Virus record (IMG/VR): IMGVR_UViG_3300034103_000446
Span: 1 to 64,000 of that record
Length of the DNA: 64,000 nt
Origin: a virus
Direction: 5' to 3' (one strand)
A model generated the notes under the pieces. That model did no database searches. It worked only from the letters and a program-made list of their open reading frames with translations, and was not told the DNA's origin. Made by a program: the position numbers and the translations under genes. This document shows positions 1 through 8,418 of this stretch, one piece after another (within the stretch, counting starts at the first letter, position 1; the number at the start of each line of letters is the position of its first letter).

Positions 1-649
1 AGAACTTTTCACGAACCTTCTTAGGTTCTCCGCCTGCAGGGTCAGCGATTCCAAGGTCGAATTCTAAACTGTTTAGTACATTGACATCAAATCCGGTTCT
101 GTTTAGTAGGGCTAGTAACTGTTGTTCGCCTAGAATACTATAGTGATTCAAGTTCCATTCATGTTTACGTTCACAATCGGGTGCAGGGACTTCAATGTAA
201 ATCTTGCTACCTTGTTTCAGTACTCGGTTGTATTCCATCAAGCTAAAGATAGGATATGGACTATGCTCTAATGCGTGACGCAAGAAGATGAAATCTACTG
301 ACTCGTCATGGTACCCATCTTTTTGAGGCAAAAAGCTTAGGTCGTATTTTGAAATCTTATGCCCTTTGCCTTCACATAAGCTAATGTCACCGGGGCTAAG
401 TGTTACACCAGTAACATTTGTGTATTCTCTAGCCTTCATTTCATCTAAGAAATAGCCCGGGCCACAACCCAAATCTAAGATTTTAGCATCCTTAGCTAAA
501 TTCAATGGGTCAATGTAGGTTTTTACAACCTGAGTTGTTAGTTCTTTGTGAAATTGGCTGTCACCTTCATCGTATATGTGTGCTGTATACAACCATTCGT
601 TGTAAAACTTTAACTTGATGAGGTCTATTGTTGTGTTAATATCAATCAT
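1..649 (-). CDS. Class I SAM-dependent methyltransferase (3' end outside window)
   Basis: The reading frame opens with ATG at 649 and stays open to base 1, so at least 216 residues are present and the C-terminus is missing. The SAM-binding glycine-rich motif I (DLGCGPGYF) lies at about residues 59-67, preceded by KIL. An acidic turn follows further on, and a YIEVPAPDCE strand matches the late core strands of Methyltransf_11/23-type enzymes. AGGATCATCA upstream of the ATG is a plausible ribosome site. The substrate cannot be read from the sequence. Enzymes of this kind near phage glycan genes often methylate sugars, but that is inference. Confidence 0.85.
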   Translation of the reverse strand, partial: MIDINTTIDLIKLKFYNEWLYTAHIYDEGDSQFHKELTTQVVKTYIDPLNLAKDAKILDLGCGPGYFLDEMKAREYTNVTGVTLSPGDISLCEGKGHKISKYDLSFLPQKDGYHDESVDFIFLRHALEHSPYPIFSLMEYNRVLKQGSKIYIEVPAPDCERKHEWNLNHYSILGEQQLLALLNRTGFDVNVLNSLEFDLGIADPAGGEPKKVREKF

Positions 650-702
650 TGATGATCCTGTAAATCTGATAGAATTACTTATTCATCAAATGACTGTGTA
701 TA

Positions 703-1077
703 TTATTTTCTTTTGTAACCTTTAAAGGGTTTAACTAAACTCTTAGTGTTCCCCCCGGGTAATTCTTGACTGCGCAAGTCACCTTTGTTTAAGTCTTGGT
801 GATGAGAACCCACCACTTGATATGCCAATTTAAGCATGTTTGCTTCTTCTTGTGTATAAGGTGCCGCAACGTCATGTCTTCCTGCCCAACTCTCGCTGTC
901 TATTTCAGGCATGAAAGTTCCGTCAGTTGAGGCTGCAGCCATCATAATTCTGTTCAGTTCATATATTCGGTCTGCATAATTCTCATCACGAAATTTATGC
1001 AATCCTACAGAAGATTGGCTTTTTCTTTTACTTAGTTTGCCAATCTTATTTTCGTTTATAAATTCATTAGCTCTCAT
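703..1077 (-). CDS. Conserved phage hypothetical protein with MRAxEFI and FKGYKRK ends
   Basis: This 124-residue protein has no recognised catalytic motif. It begins MRANEFI and ends KPFKGYKRK. The gene directly upstream (1074-1481) has nearly the same two ends around a different middle. The two genes overlap by ATGA, which suggests coupled translation. The middle contains a TDGTFMPEID stretch. The lysine-rich tail and the position next to a virion protein suggest a particle-associated or packaged protein, but no function is shown. Confidence 0.8.
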   Translation of the reverse strand: MRANEFINENKIGKLSKRKSQSSVGLHKFRDENYADRIYELNRIMMAAASTDGTFMPEIDSESWAGRHDVAAPYTQEEANMLKLAYQVVGSHHQDLNKGDLRSQELPGGNTKSLVKPFKGYKRK

Positions 1078-1481
1078 TTTCTCTTGTATCCTTTGAAAGC
1101 TTTGACAGGAGACGAATGCATTGTGTCATCCATTTCATCACTGCTAGGTGTACTGACTAATTTTTTGCCGGATTTGCCGACCTTCTTTAATGCTTGGGCA
1201 ATAGTTTTACCAATCTCTTTGTCAAACTCAGATGATATAACTTGATTTTCTCCCCAGCTACTTTCTGCCCTAAAATCAGGCTTATAACCATTTTGTACAT
1301 CGTCAGTACCGCTTTCGCCTCTTACTGCGGCAATTGCTACACCGAAACGATATAAATCATAGAAGTCATTGTTCTGTAACTCTGGAATAACATACGTGTT
1401 GGGAAGAGACTTAGATGCTACGTCTAAACCGTCATGAACATCACTAAGTTTTTGTTCTGCTATGAACTCTCTGGCTCTCAT
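1074..1481 (-). CDS. Conserved phage hypothetical protein, paralogous ends to neighbour
   Basis: This 135-residue protein starts MRAREFIAEQ and ends KAFKGYKRK, matching the termini of the 703-1077 product, while the central 100 residues are hard to align by eye. It overlaps both neighbours by 4 bp (ATGA at each junction), so three genes form one translational unit below the virion gene at 1478. No enzymatic motif, signal peptide or membrane segment is visible. The basic C-terminal tail could bind nucleic acid or act as a sorting tag; this is inference. Confidence 0.8.
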   Translation of the reverse strand: MRAREFIAEQKLSDVHDGLDVASKSLPNTYVIPELQNNDFYDLYRFGVAIAAVRGESGTDDVQNGYKPDFRAESSWGENQVISSEFDKEIGKTIAQALKKVGKSGKKLVSTPSSDEMDDTMHSSPVKAFKGYKRK

Positions 1482-2017
1482 TCGGGTGTTTCCGTAGTAA
1501 GTATGATATCATCTTCTGTACCCATTACAGACCCGGTAGGATAACCATCCAACTCTATAGGTGTACCTGCCACCATACTAGCAGATGTTATCTGATAGCA
1601 CATATAATGATATATAACTGTATCCTGTATTGGATTTACCAACAATCGCACAGTATTGTCTACTACATCCATGTTATAGCTACACAACGCATTACCTTCA
1701 CGAGAAGTACCGTAGCCTGAAAAACGAACTCCACCTAAGTTATTTGTAATAGCGGCAGCTAATACTATATTTTGCATGTCAGGTGTGCCTGGATCATAAC
1801 TGCGAATCTGTATTGTCCCCTGTGTAAATTCATCTGCGGGATATTCAAATACGACTTGGTTAGGAACTAAACCAGATGTAGTTCCCTGTGTAATGCTAAA
1901 ATTAGTTAAAAATACATTAGCAAAGTTATTGTTAACCTTTTGAAAGGCAACTCGTAACGGATCACCCTCTCCGTCGTTGGGCAATACACCTATATTAATT
2001 ATTTCTTGGGTAGACAT
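1478..2017 (-). CDS. Virion structural protein (tail fibre/baseplate type N-terminus)
   Basis: The 179-residue product opens with an INIGVLPNDGEGDPLR segment followed by AFQKVNNNF. This signature is common at the N-terminus of tail-fibre and baseplate-associated proteins of T4-like phages. The remainder is rich in beta-prone T, V, N and G residues and ends in an acidic tail. A late-type box (GATAAATA) sits 27 bp upstream of the ATG, which fits a late structural gene. The exact place in the virion is unknown. Confidence 0.75.
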   Translation of the reverse strand: MSTQEIINIGVLPNDGEGDPLRVAFQKVNNNFANVFLTNFSITQGTTSGLVPNQVVFEYPADEFTQGTIQIRSYDPGTPDMQNIVLAAAITNNLGGVRFSGYGTSREGNALCSYNMDVVDNTVRLLVNPIQDTVIYHYMCYQITSASMVAGTPIELDGYPTGSVMGTEDDIILTTETPE

Positions 2018-2043
2018 GTTTTTTCCTGTATCCTACTATAAAG

Positions 2044-2051
2044 TATTTATC
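2044..2051 (-). promoter_or_regulatory. Late-type promoter box GATAAATA
   Basis: The minus strand reads GATAAATA 27 bp before the start of the 1478-2017 virion gene, close to the T4 late consensus TATAAATA. It overlaps the stop codon of the preceding lipoprotein gene. Confidence 0.55.
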
Positions 2052-2325
2052 AGTTACCTAACCAAGACTTGGGTTGCTGAATGATGATTTGGCGTTTCCC
2101 TCGTTGAATTTCTTGTAATGCTCTTATGGCTTGTAGCTTGACTTCGTTATCAGAACTCTTAACCATTTCAATCAAGGCTGCAATTCTAGCAGCCTCTGCT
2201 ACAGTAGCATCACGGCTTAATGATTTTTGTGCTTCTACATAGGTTTCATAGTGATTAACTGTTGAACATCCGGACAAAGCTAAACAAATTGCCAATAATA
2301 TGCTATTATTTTGCGCTATCTTCAT
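2050..2325 (-). CDS. Small putative lipoprotein
   Basis: The start chosen is the internal ATG at 2325, because it gives a signal peptide with lipobox LALSGC directly after a hydrophobic run; the longer in-frame start at 2364 would put 13 charged residues before it. The mature part is helical, with RIAALIEMVKSSDNEVKLQA resembling a HEAT-like or coiled segment, and about 70 residues long. The gene overlaps the o-spanin gene by 20 bp and lies downstream of it, so it may belong to the lysis group. Its specific role is unknown. Confidence 0.7.
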   Translation of the reverse strand: MKIAQNNSILLAICLALSGCSTVNHYETYVEAQKSLSRDATVAEAARIAALIEMVKSSDNEVKLQAIRALQEIQRGKRQIIIQQPKSWLGN

Positions 2326-2572
2326 GAATTTTCTTCTGTTCACTATACCATTCTTGCCATCCATCTACTTTCGTTGAGCATTCATAATATAAAGAGTAGT
2401 TATGTACGATGACTTTTAGCATGTCAGTTATTGCTACTTTGTCTCCCTCAATTTTCTTTAGGCTTTCGCACTTTTTCATGAGTTCAGTAGTAGCGTTGGG
2501 GAATTTCTTTTGAACGGGCACTGTAGTAGAGCATCCAACTAGAAATAACAAGGCAATGAATATGTATTTCAT
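2306..2572 (-). CDS. o-spanin-like outer-membrane lipoprotein
   Basis: This 88-residue protein has a signal peptide ending in lipobox LFLVGC, so it is predicted to be lipidated and held in the outer membrane facing the periplasm. The mature chain contains two further cysteines and a WQEWYSEQKK tail. It directly follows, and overlaps by ATGA, a membrane protein with a long coiled coil, the layout of o-spanin/i-spanin pairs that fuse inner and outer membranes at lysis. The assignment depends on layout and architecture rather than a catalytic motif. Confidence 0.7.
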   Translation of the reverse strand: MKYIFIALLFLVGCSTTVPVQKKFPNATTELMKKCESLKKIEGDKVAITDMLKVIVHNYSLYYECSTKVDGWQEWYSEQKKIHEDSAK

Positions 2573-3066
2573 TTCTTATCACCCTTATTCAATTCAGTTG
2601 CTAGATTGTGTATGTCTATCATTTCTTTAGGTACGGGGCAATTTTCAATGTACTTAATGACTTCTTCTCGTCTGATTCTCTCAGGACCTTCTACTTCTTT
2701 AATAATTTCCTTAGTGTTCCATCTATCGACATACTTGATAATATCTTTACCTTTTTCTCGAATAACTTTAGTTTTTTCTACTACTTTTTCTTGGACTTCA
2801 ATGTTCTTTTCGCTAGCCTTGGTTTCAGCTTGTGCAAGTTTTGCTTCCATCTCTTTGACTTTTAACTGCCATTCTTTATTGTCTGCTAATCCTCCTTCTA
2901 GGTACACCCCTAGAACAAGTAACAATATACTTATGATTTGAATTGCTAGTTTATAGGCTTTGACAAAAGGAACGAATCCTAGCACAAAACCAGTGACTGT
3001 GCCCAAAATACCTAATCCAAAGATTATGTGTATTGCGGCTTCGGGTAGTATTGATATTATCCACAT
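2569..3066 (-). CDS. i-spanin-like inner-membrane protein
   Basis: The 165-residue product carries two hydrophobic segments near the N-terminus (about residues 8-32 and 37-58). A heptad-rich coiled coil then runs from about residue 65 to 125, with repeated K and E, as expected for the periplasmic part of an i-spanin. The C-terminus contains ENCPVPKEM, a pattern seen at the ends of Rz-like proteins. Two membrane segments are more than the usual one for Rz. Its gene overlaps the o-spanin gene by 4 bp. A late-type box ends only 5 bp before the ATG, so the late transcript could be leaderless. Confidence 0.7.
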   Translation of the reverse strand: MWIISILPEAAIHIIFGLGILGTVTGFVLGFVPFVKAYKLAIQIISILLLVLGVYLEGGLADNKEWQLKVKEMEAKLAQAETKASEKNIEVQEKVVEKTKVIREKGKDIIKYVDRWNTKEIIKEVEGPERIRREEVIKYIENCPVPKEMIDIHNLATELNKGDKK

Positions 3067-3071
3067 ACAAC

Positions 3072-3079
3072 TATTTATC
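3072..3079 (-). promoter_or_regulatory. Late-type promoter box GATAAATA before i-spanin
   Basis: The minus strand reads GATAAATA with 5 bp to the ATG at 3066. With T4 spacing, transcription would begin at or next to the A of the start codon. Confidence 0.45.
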
Positions 3080-4337
3080 TCATGCTATCTAAAGTAGGAT
3101 TAACTTCTGCTAGTTTTTGATTTCGATTAGAGTCTAAAATATCGTTAAATTTAAAAAATCTAGACAAGTTTTCTTTATGTTCTACTTCTTCCAAGCATCT
3201 ATTTTTAACTGTAGTCATTATTCCGTAGAAATTACTGTCTCGGGGTTTAATGTCGTTTTTCATCCAAGTTTCTATTTTCTCCCAGCATCGTTGTTTATAG
3301 TCTATTGGCAAGTAGTAAAAATCTAAGTAATCTGGCTCCATTAAAATGATGGGGGTTATGTTTATGTCAACCTTGTATTTGTCACTGATTGAATCAAAGT
3401 AGTCAAACAAGTCGGTAATGTATTCCAAATTAGGCTTATAGATTACAGGAGTAGGCCGTACCAACAAATTAGTAAGTCCCATAGATACTAGTTTAGTCAA
3501 AGTATTGTCAATTTGACTCCATTTGCTAGGGTATCTTAGATACTCTTGCATAGATCCATATCCGTCTATACTACACATAAATCGTATTTGTTTGAAGTGT
3601 GGTAGCAAATCATAGAACTCTTTCCTAGTATTGGTCATGTTGGAATTAAACACTATGCTGATGTTCTTACTAACTCCGGCACCAATCATCTTCTGTAAGA
3701 TAACAAGATTGTTTTGAATGATAGTAGGTTCACCGCCATTCATATAATATGACTGGATGTTTCCTAACTGTGAGTCTATGTTTTTCTCAAATACATCAGT
3801 TGTGTACCAATCGTTTAGATTTTTAGTAGAGATGTTGTGGTAATTTCCTATATCAGATATAGGAAACAGTTTGATAACTTCTTTGTTGAATTGGCTACTA
3901 GCTTCTGGATAACAACTTCTACATGCCAAGTTGCACATATTTCCAAATCGGATGTCAAAATATTCTACAGTGTTGTCGATGGCCCCGTCATTGGTAGTAG
4001 AAGATATTATTTTCTTTAGTATAGGAATTTGTTTTGTGTATCCTTCGTTATTCCAATTTCTATAACTCTTGCCACCGTACTTTTCAGTATCATAGCATTT
4101 CTGACATCCTTTGATTGGTTTACCTTCAATCATATCTTTTCTGATTCTTTTTAAATCAGTTGAATTTACGATATTAGGCAGTTCATCATATCCCAAGTTT
4201 AACTTAGTACCATCTTCCTTATGCATGAACTCATCAGACACACAGCATAATCTAACAGTACCATCAGTGTGCGTGGATATATTCATCCATGGCAGCACAC
4301 AAAAACTATTGTTGTTTAAAATATCTAATAACTTCAT
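3075..4337 (-). CDS. Twitch-domain radical SAM protein
   Basis: About 420 residues. The start at 4337 is preferred because paralogues begin 12-16 residues before the same FCxLPW element; an in-frame ATG at 4361 is possible. FCVLPWMNI with a following RLCC forms an N-terminal cysteine patch, and a GCQKCY pair follows. The radical SAM cluster motif CNLACRSC (CxxxCxxC) sits at about residues 135-142, and a YYMNGGEPT glycine motif binds SAM. These proteins use a [4Fe-4S] cluster to make a 5'-deoxyadenosyl radical; the substrate is unknown. It overlaps an aminotransferase gene, so sugar or peptide modification is plausible. Confidence 0.85.
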   Translation of the reverse strand: MKLLDILNNNSFCVLPWMNISTHTDGTVRLCCVSDEFMHKEDGTKLNLGYDELPNIVNSTDLKRIRKDMIEGKPIKGCQKCYDTEKYGGKSYRNWNNEGYTKQIPILKKIISSTTNDGAIDNTVEYFDIRFGNMCNLACRSCYPEASSQFNKEVIKLFPISDIGNYHNISTKNLNDWYTTDVFEKNIDSQLGNIQSYYMNGGEPTIIQNNLVILQKMIGAGVSKNISIVFNSNMTNTRKEFYDLLPHFKQIRFMCSIDGYGSMQEYLRYPSKWSQIDNTLTKLVSMGLTNLLVRPTPVIYKPNLEYITDLFDYFDSISDKYKVDINITPIILMEPDYLDFYYLPIDYKQRCWEKIETWMKNDIKPRDSNFYGIMTTVKNRCLEEVEHKENLSRFFKFNDILDSNRNQKLAEVNPTLDSMR

Positions 4338-5370
4338 CACCAATAAACTCAACTTCCTCATCAGTCAATTCGGGATATATAGGTAAACTAATGACACCTC
4401 TACTGAGCAGTACACTTGTACTTATCATATCTGGTTTTGCTAAATCTTTTGCAGAAGGTAAATCTCCTAGAACATATTCATAGTGTCTCTTGCAGTCAAT
4501 TCCATTCAGCATTAAATGCGTAAAAAGTGAATTGCGATCCGGCAAATACATTACAAATTTTTGATGTGCGTGGGGATCCTTTGTATCACTAAGACAGGTT
4601 AGCGGTAGATCCTTAAAAGACTGGCACCAAAATTTAGCAATCTCTTTTCTTCTGGTTTGCCATTCGTCTATATATTTTACTCTAACTAGAAGATGAGCAC
4701 AATCTAGCTCACTCATTCGTGAATTAGTTCCAACATCATGAAAGTATGGCTTGCAATTGTCTCTGTAGCTTGATGCATATAGATATAACTTTTCATCATT
4801 GGTTACGATAGCACCACCGTTACCACTGCTGTTCAAATTTTTAGTAGGATCAAAACTGATTGCCATGCCACTACCTACATTGCCGCCGGCTTCTAACCAG
4901 TGTTGTGCTCCGTCAACTATAACGCCATAACTATCTTCATATCTTACATCTGACCATGGCCTTCGGCCCGCAAAGCCCATGACACAATCATATATTCCAC
5001 CTACTCTAGACTCATGAGAAATGATACCGTTTTTGTCAGTGTCTGCTAATTCAACATCCCAACCTGCAGTTAAAAATGCATTAAGTGTTGCAGGATAGGT
5101 TAGGTTGGGGATGCGAACTTTGGGATTTCCATCCATAGTTTCATTATGCTTAATCTTTTTCCATCGTGCAATTATTTCAAGTGCTTGAGTACCACTATGT
5201 ACCGTTATAGCATATTTAGTCTTAGTCTTATGTTTCAACCATTCTTCAAACGAACGAGTGTAGTGACCACCGACTAATTGACCGTCTTTTAAAGCACGGT
5301 GAGTTGCATCTAGCAACTCTTCCCCGATGTTCTTATACTGTCTTGCTAGACCGAAGTGAGTGATTTTCAT
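4306..5370 (-). CDS. DegT/DnrJ/EryC1-family PLP aminotransferase
   Basis: This 354-residue enzyme has full family length. An N-terminal GQLVGGHYTRSFEEWL element corresponds to the family GxxxxGxxxxxFE region, and VHSGTQALEI is the PLP-phosphate loop. The aspartate in VDGAQHW stacks on the cofactor. FDPTKNLNSSGNGGAIVTND contains the lysine expected to form the Schiff base. Members aminate keto-sugars bound to nucleotides, which fits the epimerase gene just upstream. The 5' end overlaps a small gene by 38 bp. The sugar product is not predictable. Confidence 0.92.
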   Translation of the reverse strand: MKITHFGLARQYKNIGEELLDATHRALKDGQLVGGHYTRSFEEWLKHKTKTKYAITVHSGTQALEIIARWKKIKHNETMDGNPKVRIPNLTYPATLNAFLTAGWDVELADTDKNGIISHESRVGGIYDCVMGFAGRRPWSDVRYEDSYGVIVDGAQHWLEAGGNVGSGMAISFDPTKNLNSSGNGGAIVTNDEKLYLYASSYRDNCKPYFHDVGTNSRMSELDCAHLLVRVKYIDEWQTRRKEIAKFWCQSFKDLPLTCLSDTKDPHAHQKFVMYLPDRNSLFTHLMLNGIDCKRHYEYVLGDLPSAKDLAKPDMISTSVLLSRGVISLPIYPELTDEEVEFIGDEVIRYFKQQ

Positions 5371-5542
5371 TTTTTGCCCATTCTATATAGCCGCCGTTAG
5401 TAACAGACCACGGGCAATATTGTTCCCATAACACTGTTGATTGTTCAGGATTTTCCTTCATCAACTTATCCACTATGACTCTAGATTTATATCCATTTAA
5501 AGTCCAGTCATGTGTTTTTAATGCAGTTTCTAATTCATTCAT
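5333..5542 (-). CDS. Small conserved phage-type protein (69 aa)
   Basis: The product begins MNELETALKTHDW, a short helical opening that recurs in small phage proteins, and ends with a basic segment. There is no membrane segment or signal peptide. It starts one base after the epimerase stop codon and overlaps the aminotransferase start by 38 bp, so it is part of the same operon. Function is unknown. Confidence 0.6.
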   Translation of the reverse strand: MNELETALKTHDWTLNGYKSRVIVDKLMKENPEQSTVLWEQYCPWSVTNGGYIEWAKNENHSLRSSKTV

Positions 5543-5543
5543 T

Positions 5544-6509
5544 TTATATTCTATTCTGCCAGTAACTTGATGTACTCAGCCATTCATAGTACTTTTGAAA
5601 TCCTTCTTCAACATCTACTTTCGGATCATAACCGAAGTCTCTACGGGCAGCATCAATGTTTAGTGCACCTCGACTTGGGAAGTCAGCGTCTTTGTCTCTA
5701 ACTTCAATAGATCCTTTACCGACAATCTTCACAGCTAGTTGTGCCGCATCAAGCAGACTCCTACTGTGGCTCTTGGTAATGTTGTATGTCTTATTGTCGG
5801 TATTGGAACTTAAACTCGCGGCAACGATTCCATCGGCGGCGTCTTCAACGTAGGTGAAATCGAGTGTTTCTCCTGCTCCATTAACCTTAAGAGTAGCACC
5901 GCGCATTGCTGTGAGCATGAATTTTGCAATAACTCTATCTTCCACATCAAGCGGGCCGTATACAGCACTTGGCCGAATAATAGTATGATTAAAACAGCCT
6001 CTGCGAGTGTAATCTTTAACCAGGTGTTCCCCAGTGAGCTTGAGTATTCCATATTGTCCTTGTGGCTTACAATTATAATCTTCTGTCACATCGTTGGTAA
6101 AGTCACCATAGACCATACTTGAACTGATGTATACAAATTTCTTTACGTTATTCTTTTTACTCATTTCACATAGGTTGAGTAGACCTTCACTCATTACACG
6201 ACTGCCCCATGGTGGGTTAGCATTGACCACTTTCTGTCTAGGGAAGCTAGCCATGTGAATGACGATATCAAATTTATTTGCCGCAAACAACCATTCAATG
6301 TTTCCAGCACTACAAATATCAAACTTAAAATTTTGATATGTCTTTATTTTCTTTTTTCGTTCAGACACCAGATAGTTGACTTCTTCTTGTGGAATAATTC
6401 CGTAGTTTGTTTGGGTGTCAACTATAACAACATCATGTTGTAGTTGCTCTAATTTAGATACGACATGATGTCCTATCAATCCCATGCCGCCGGTTACTAA
6501 TATTTTCAT
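5544..6509 (-). CDS. NAD-dependent epimerase/dehydratase (extended SDR)
   Basis: This 321-residue enzyme shows the Rossmann motif TGGMGLIG at residues 7-14, an acidic residue after the second strand (VDTQ), the SSS catalytic stretch in YISSSMVYG, and the YxxxK pair in QYGILK. The NGAGETLDFTYVEDAADG segment is typical of the nucleotide-sugar-binding half. It resembles UDP-glucose/dTDP-glucose 4-epimerases and 4,6-dehydratases, so it probably acts on a nucleotide sugar ahead of the DegT aminotransferase encoded just downstream. The exact reaction is uncertain. Its start overlaps the next upstream gene by ATGA. Confidence 0.9.
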   Translation of the reverse strand: MKILVTGGMGLIGHHVVSKLEQLQHDVVIVDTQTNYGIIPQEEVNYLVSERKKKIKTYQNFKFDICSAGNIEWLFAANKFDIVIHMASFPRQKVVNANPPWGSRVMSEGLLNLCEMSKKNNVKKFVYISSSMVYGDFTNDVTEDYNCKPQGQYGILKLTGEHLVKDYTRRGCFNHTIIRPSAVYGPLDVEDRVIAKFMLTAMRGATLKVNGAGETLDFTYVEDAADGIVAASLSSNTDNKTYNITKSHSRSLLDAAQLAVKIVGKGSIEVRDKDADFPSRGALNIDAARRDFGYDPKVDVEEGFQKYYEWLSTSSYWQNRI

Positions 6510-6796
6510 TTAAATTTCAATTCAAAAAATGTTATTTGTTCGGGTGTTAGGTCTGCTCTTATTTGAAACTTATACCCATATGTCATCGCATCAAGCTGCT
6601 TATACCAGGTTGGTTTAGTAATTGCATTTTTCATTACCCATTGACCTGGTTCACTACGTTCCCAGTCAAAGATAGGACCGCCTGCATAGATATCAGGATC
6701 ATCTACGTCACTTAACGAAAATGTATGAACAACATAACTACTTGTTATGATGTCCTTACCGTCATCAAACTGCCATATTCGCTTTAATTTGTCCAT
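6506..6796 (-). CDS. Conserved phage hypothetical protein
   Basis: This roughly 96-residue protein (start at 6796; an ATG at 6805 is also in frame) contains FSLSDVDDPDIYAGGPIFDW and a YGYKF strand near the end. This pattern recurs in T4-like phage proteins of unknown function. It overlaps thyA by 32 bp in another frame and the epimerase by ATGA. No catalytic motif was recognised. The WERSEPGQWV stretch hints at a small beta-rich fold. Confidence 0.75.
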   Translation of the reverse strand: MDKLKRIWQFDDGKDIITSSYVVHTFSLSDVDDPDIYAGGPIFDWERSEPGQWVMKNAITKPTWYKQLDAMTYGYKFQIRADLTPEQITFFELKFK

Positions 6797-7670
6797 GGCT
6801 CTCATAGTTATCTAAGTGAATGTCTTCCATTCTCATTTCAAATATATTTGTTTTCTGAGCACTCAGATATAAAGTAGGAGCAGAAAATTCGGTTCGTGAT
6901 AGTTGTGTTTTAACTTGTTCAATGTGATCTTTGTAGATATGAGTATCACCTGTGCTGATAATCAACTCGCCTACTTTCAATCCACAATGATGCGCAATCA
7001 AATGTGTCAGTAACGCATAACTAGCAATGTTAAAAGGAAGACCTAAGAACACATCAACACTACGTTGGTACATATGACAACTAAGTTCTTTATCTTTGTT
7101 GACATAGAATTGACTCATAACGTGACAAGGTGGCAATGCCATTTGGTCTAGTTCGCTCACGTTCCAGGCACTTAAAATGTGTCTGCGCCCATTAGGATCT
7201 TGTTTCAGTCCTTCGATGAGATTTGTCAATTGGTCAACTTCTGTTCTGTCTACCGCGAGGCGTGTGCCACCTTTGTGCGCTGGACCCATGTCTTTTTCAA
7301 CCGTGTCTTTGTTCCAGTGGCGCCATTGTACGCCGTATACCCTACCCAAGTCACCTTCGAATTTCGCTTTTGGTTTCCAATACGGCGCAAGCGCATTCGG
7401 TGTCCAGATAGTAACCTTTCCCTCTGCGTTACCTTCACCATGGGTGAGTTCTGCCAATCTACGTTCATCACTAGATCCTTCAATGAACCAAAGAAGTTCA
7501 CCGACACAAGCTTTCCATGCAAGCTTTTTAGTAGTGATAGCGGGAAAGCCTCTACGCAAATCAAAGCGAAGATTACGGCCAAAAACACTATAGGTGCCAA
7601 CACCAGTTCTATCATCTTTAAGTTCTCCATTATCTAGTATGTCTTGTAGTAAATCGTGATATTGTTTCAT
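6765..7670 (-). CDS. thyA: Thymidylate synthase (dUMP methylation)
   Basis: The 301-residue product is a canonical ThyA: it methylates dUMP to dTMP using 5,10-methylene-tetrahydrofolate. DDRTGVGTYSVFG lies near the N-terminus, WFIEGSSDE follows, and the nucleophile cysteine is in LPPCHVMSQFYV. LPFNIASYALLTHL and DTHIYKDH match the dUMP-binding block. The start at 7670 forms an ATGA overlap with folA and has GGA at a good distance; a TTG at 7682 is also in frame but less likely. Phage ThyA supplies dTMP for viral DNA replication, and its partner DHFR regenerates the folate. Confidence 0.98.
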   Translation of the reverse strand: MKQYHDLLQDILDNGELKDDRTGVGTYSVFGRNLRFDLRRGFPAITTKKLAWKACVGELLWFIEGSSDERRLAELTHGEGNAEGKVTIWTPNALAPYWKPKAKFEGDLGRVYGVQWRHWNKDTVEKDMGPAHKGGTRLAVDRTEVDQLTNLIEGLKQDPNGRRHILSAWNVSELDQMALPPCHVMSQFYVNKDKELSCHMYQRSVDVFLGLPFNIASYALLTHLIAHHCGLKVGELIISTGDTHIYKDHIEQVKTQLSRTEFSAPTLYLSAQKTNIFEMRMEDIHLDNYESHGQIKANMAV

Positions 7671-8119
7671 TTTCTTTTCCAAATTTCATATGAGTGGTCT
7701 GTGTGTTGTTCTTTAAACCAACACACAAACTCTTTCTCTAATTTTACTAAATCGATGAAGGTATCGCAAGTGTGTTCGGCTACTGTTCTACTCAAATGAA
7801 CTTCATCAATTAAGTGCCAACTTGAATTAATGATTTTTGCACCACCTATTAACCAAACATCTACTAAATCCATTGTGTCTCTGGCAGGTAGGCTAGTCAG
7901 TGTAGTTATTTCTGGGATAGCCTTACTAGACACTACAACATTAATACGATTGGGTAGAGGTTTTTTAGGTAAACTGTCCCAAGTATTACGACCCATAAGT
8001 ATAACTTTACCTGTAGTCAATTCTTTGAATCTTGGCAAATCGCCCTCGATTTTACTCCAGGGCAATTTGTTGTTGTAGCCTATTCCACCTTTTGGATCAC
8101 ATGCTACTATCAGTTTCAT
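7667..8119 (-). CDS. folA: Dihydrofolate reductase
   Basis: This 150-residue enzyme shows the DHFR core: an IVACDPKGGIG N-terminal loop, LPWSKIEGDLPRFKELT, MGRNTWDSLP for NADPH binding, and VWLIGGAKI in the second half. It reduces dihydrofolate made by thymidylate synthase. It overlaps thyA and the upstream gene by 4 bp each, so the three are co-translated. The length is slightly below bacterial FolA (about 160). Confidence 0.97.
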   Translation of the reverse strand: MKLIVACDPKGGIGYNNKLPWSKIEGDLPRFKELTTGKVILMGRNTWDSLPKKPLPNRINVVVSSKAIPEITTLTSLPARDTMDLVDVWLIGGAKIINSSWHLIDEVHLSRTVAEHTCDTFIDLVKLEKEFVCWFKEQHTDHSYEIWKRK

Positions 8120-8412
8120 AGTTTATTCAATAACCTATCAGTTTCTGGTTGTACCGTCTCGGCAATGTTTTGAACATTGAGAACAAATTCCACACTTGAA
8201 ATTTGATCGTCAAGCTCGTGCAGTTTTCTACCAACTGCATCCTCAATTTGTTCAGGGTCCAAACCTTGACTGAGAAACTTTTCAATGTTAATTGTCTGTT
8301 GTCGTTTACCTTCAAGCTTGACGATTATCTTTTTAATAAACTGTACAGGTATTTTTTGTTTCTCAACATCTTCTAAGATGTGTTCCCACTTTGCGATGAA
8401 TTCAGGTGACAT
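8116..8412 (-). CDS. Conserved T4-like phage hypothetical protein
   Basis: This 98-residue, largely helical protein opens MSPEFIAKWEHILEDVEKQK and ends VQPETDRLLNKL. Proteins of this pattern are familiar from T4-like cyanophages, where they have no assigned role. It contains no signal peptide or metal motif. It is placed between an AT-hook protein gene and folA, so it may act in DNA or nucleotide metabolism, but this is only context. Confidence 0.7.
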   Translation of the reverse strand: MSPEFIAKWEHILEDVEKQKIPVQFIKKIIVKLEGKRQQTINIEKFLSQGLDPEQIEDAVGRKLHELDDQISSVEFVLNVQNIAETVQPETDRLLNKL

Positions 8413-8418
8413 GTGTTG

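Noticed and set aside
2606-2941. Plus-strand open frames in many places, e.g. opposite the i-spanin and the giant repeat gene
   Set aside because: They are shadows of minus-strand coding, without ribosome sites or recognisable protein motifs, and no plus-strand gene was supported anywhere in the window.
7671-7682. TTG start codon four residues upstream of thyA
   Set aside because: The ATG at 7670 gives a standard ATGA overlap and has a suitable Shine-Dalgarno sequence; TTG would be unusual.
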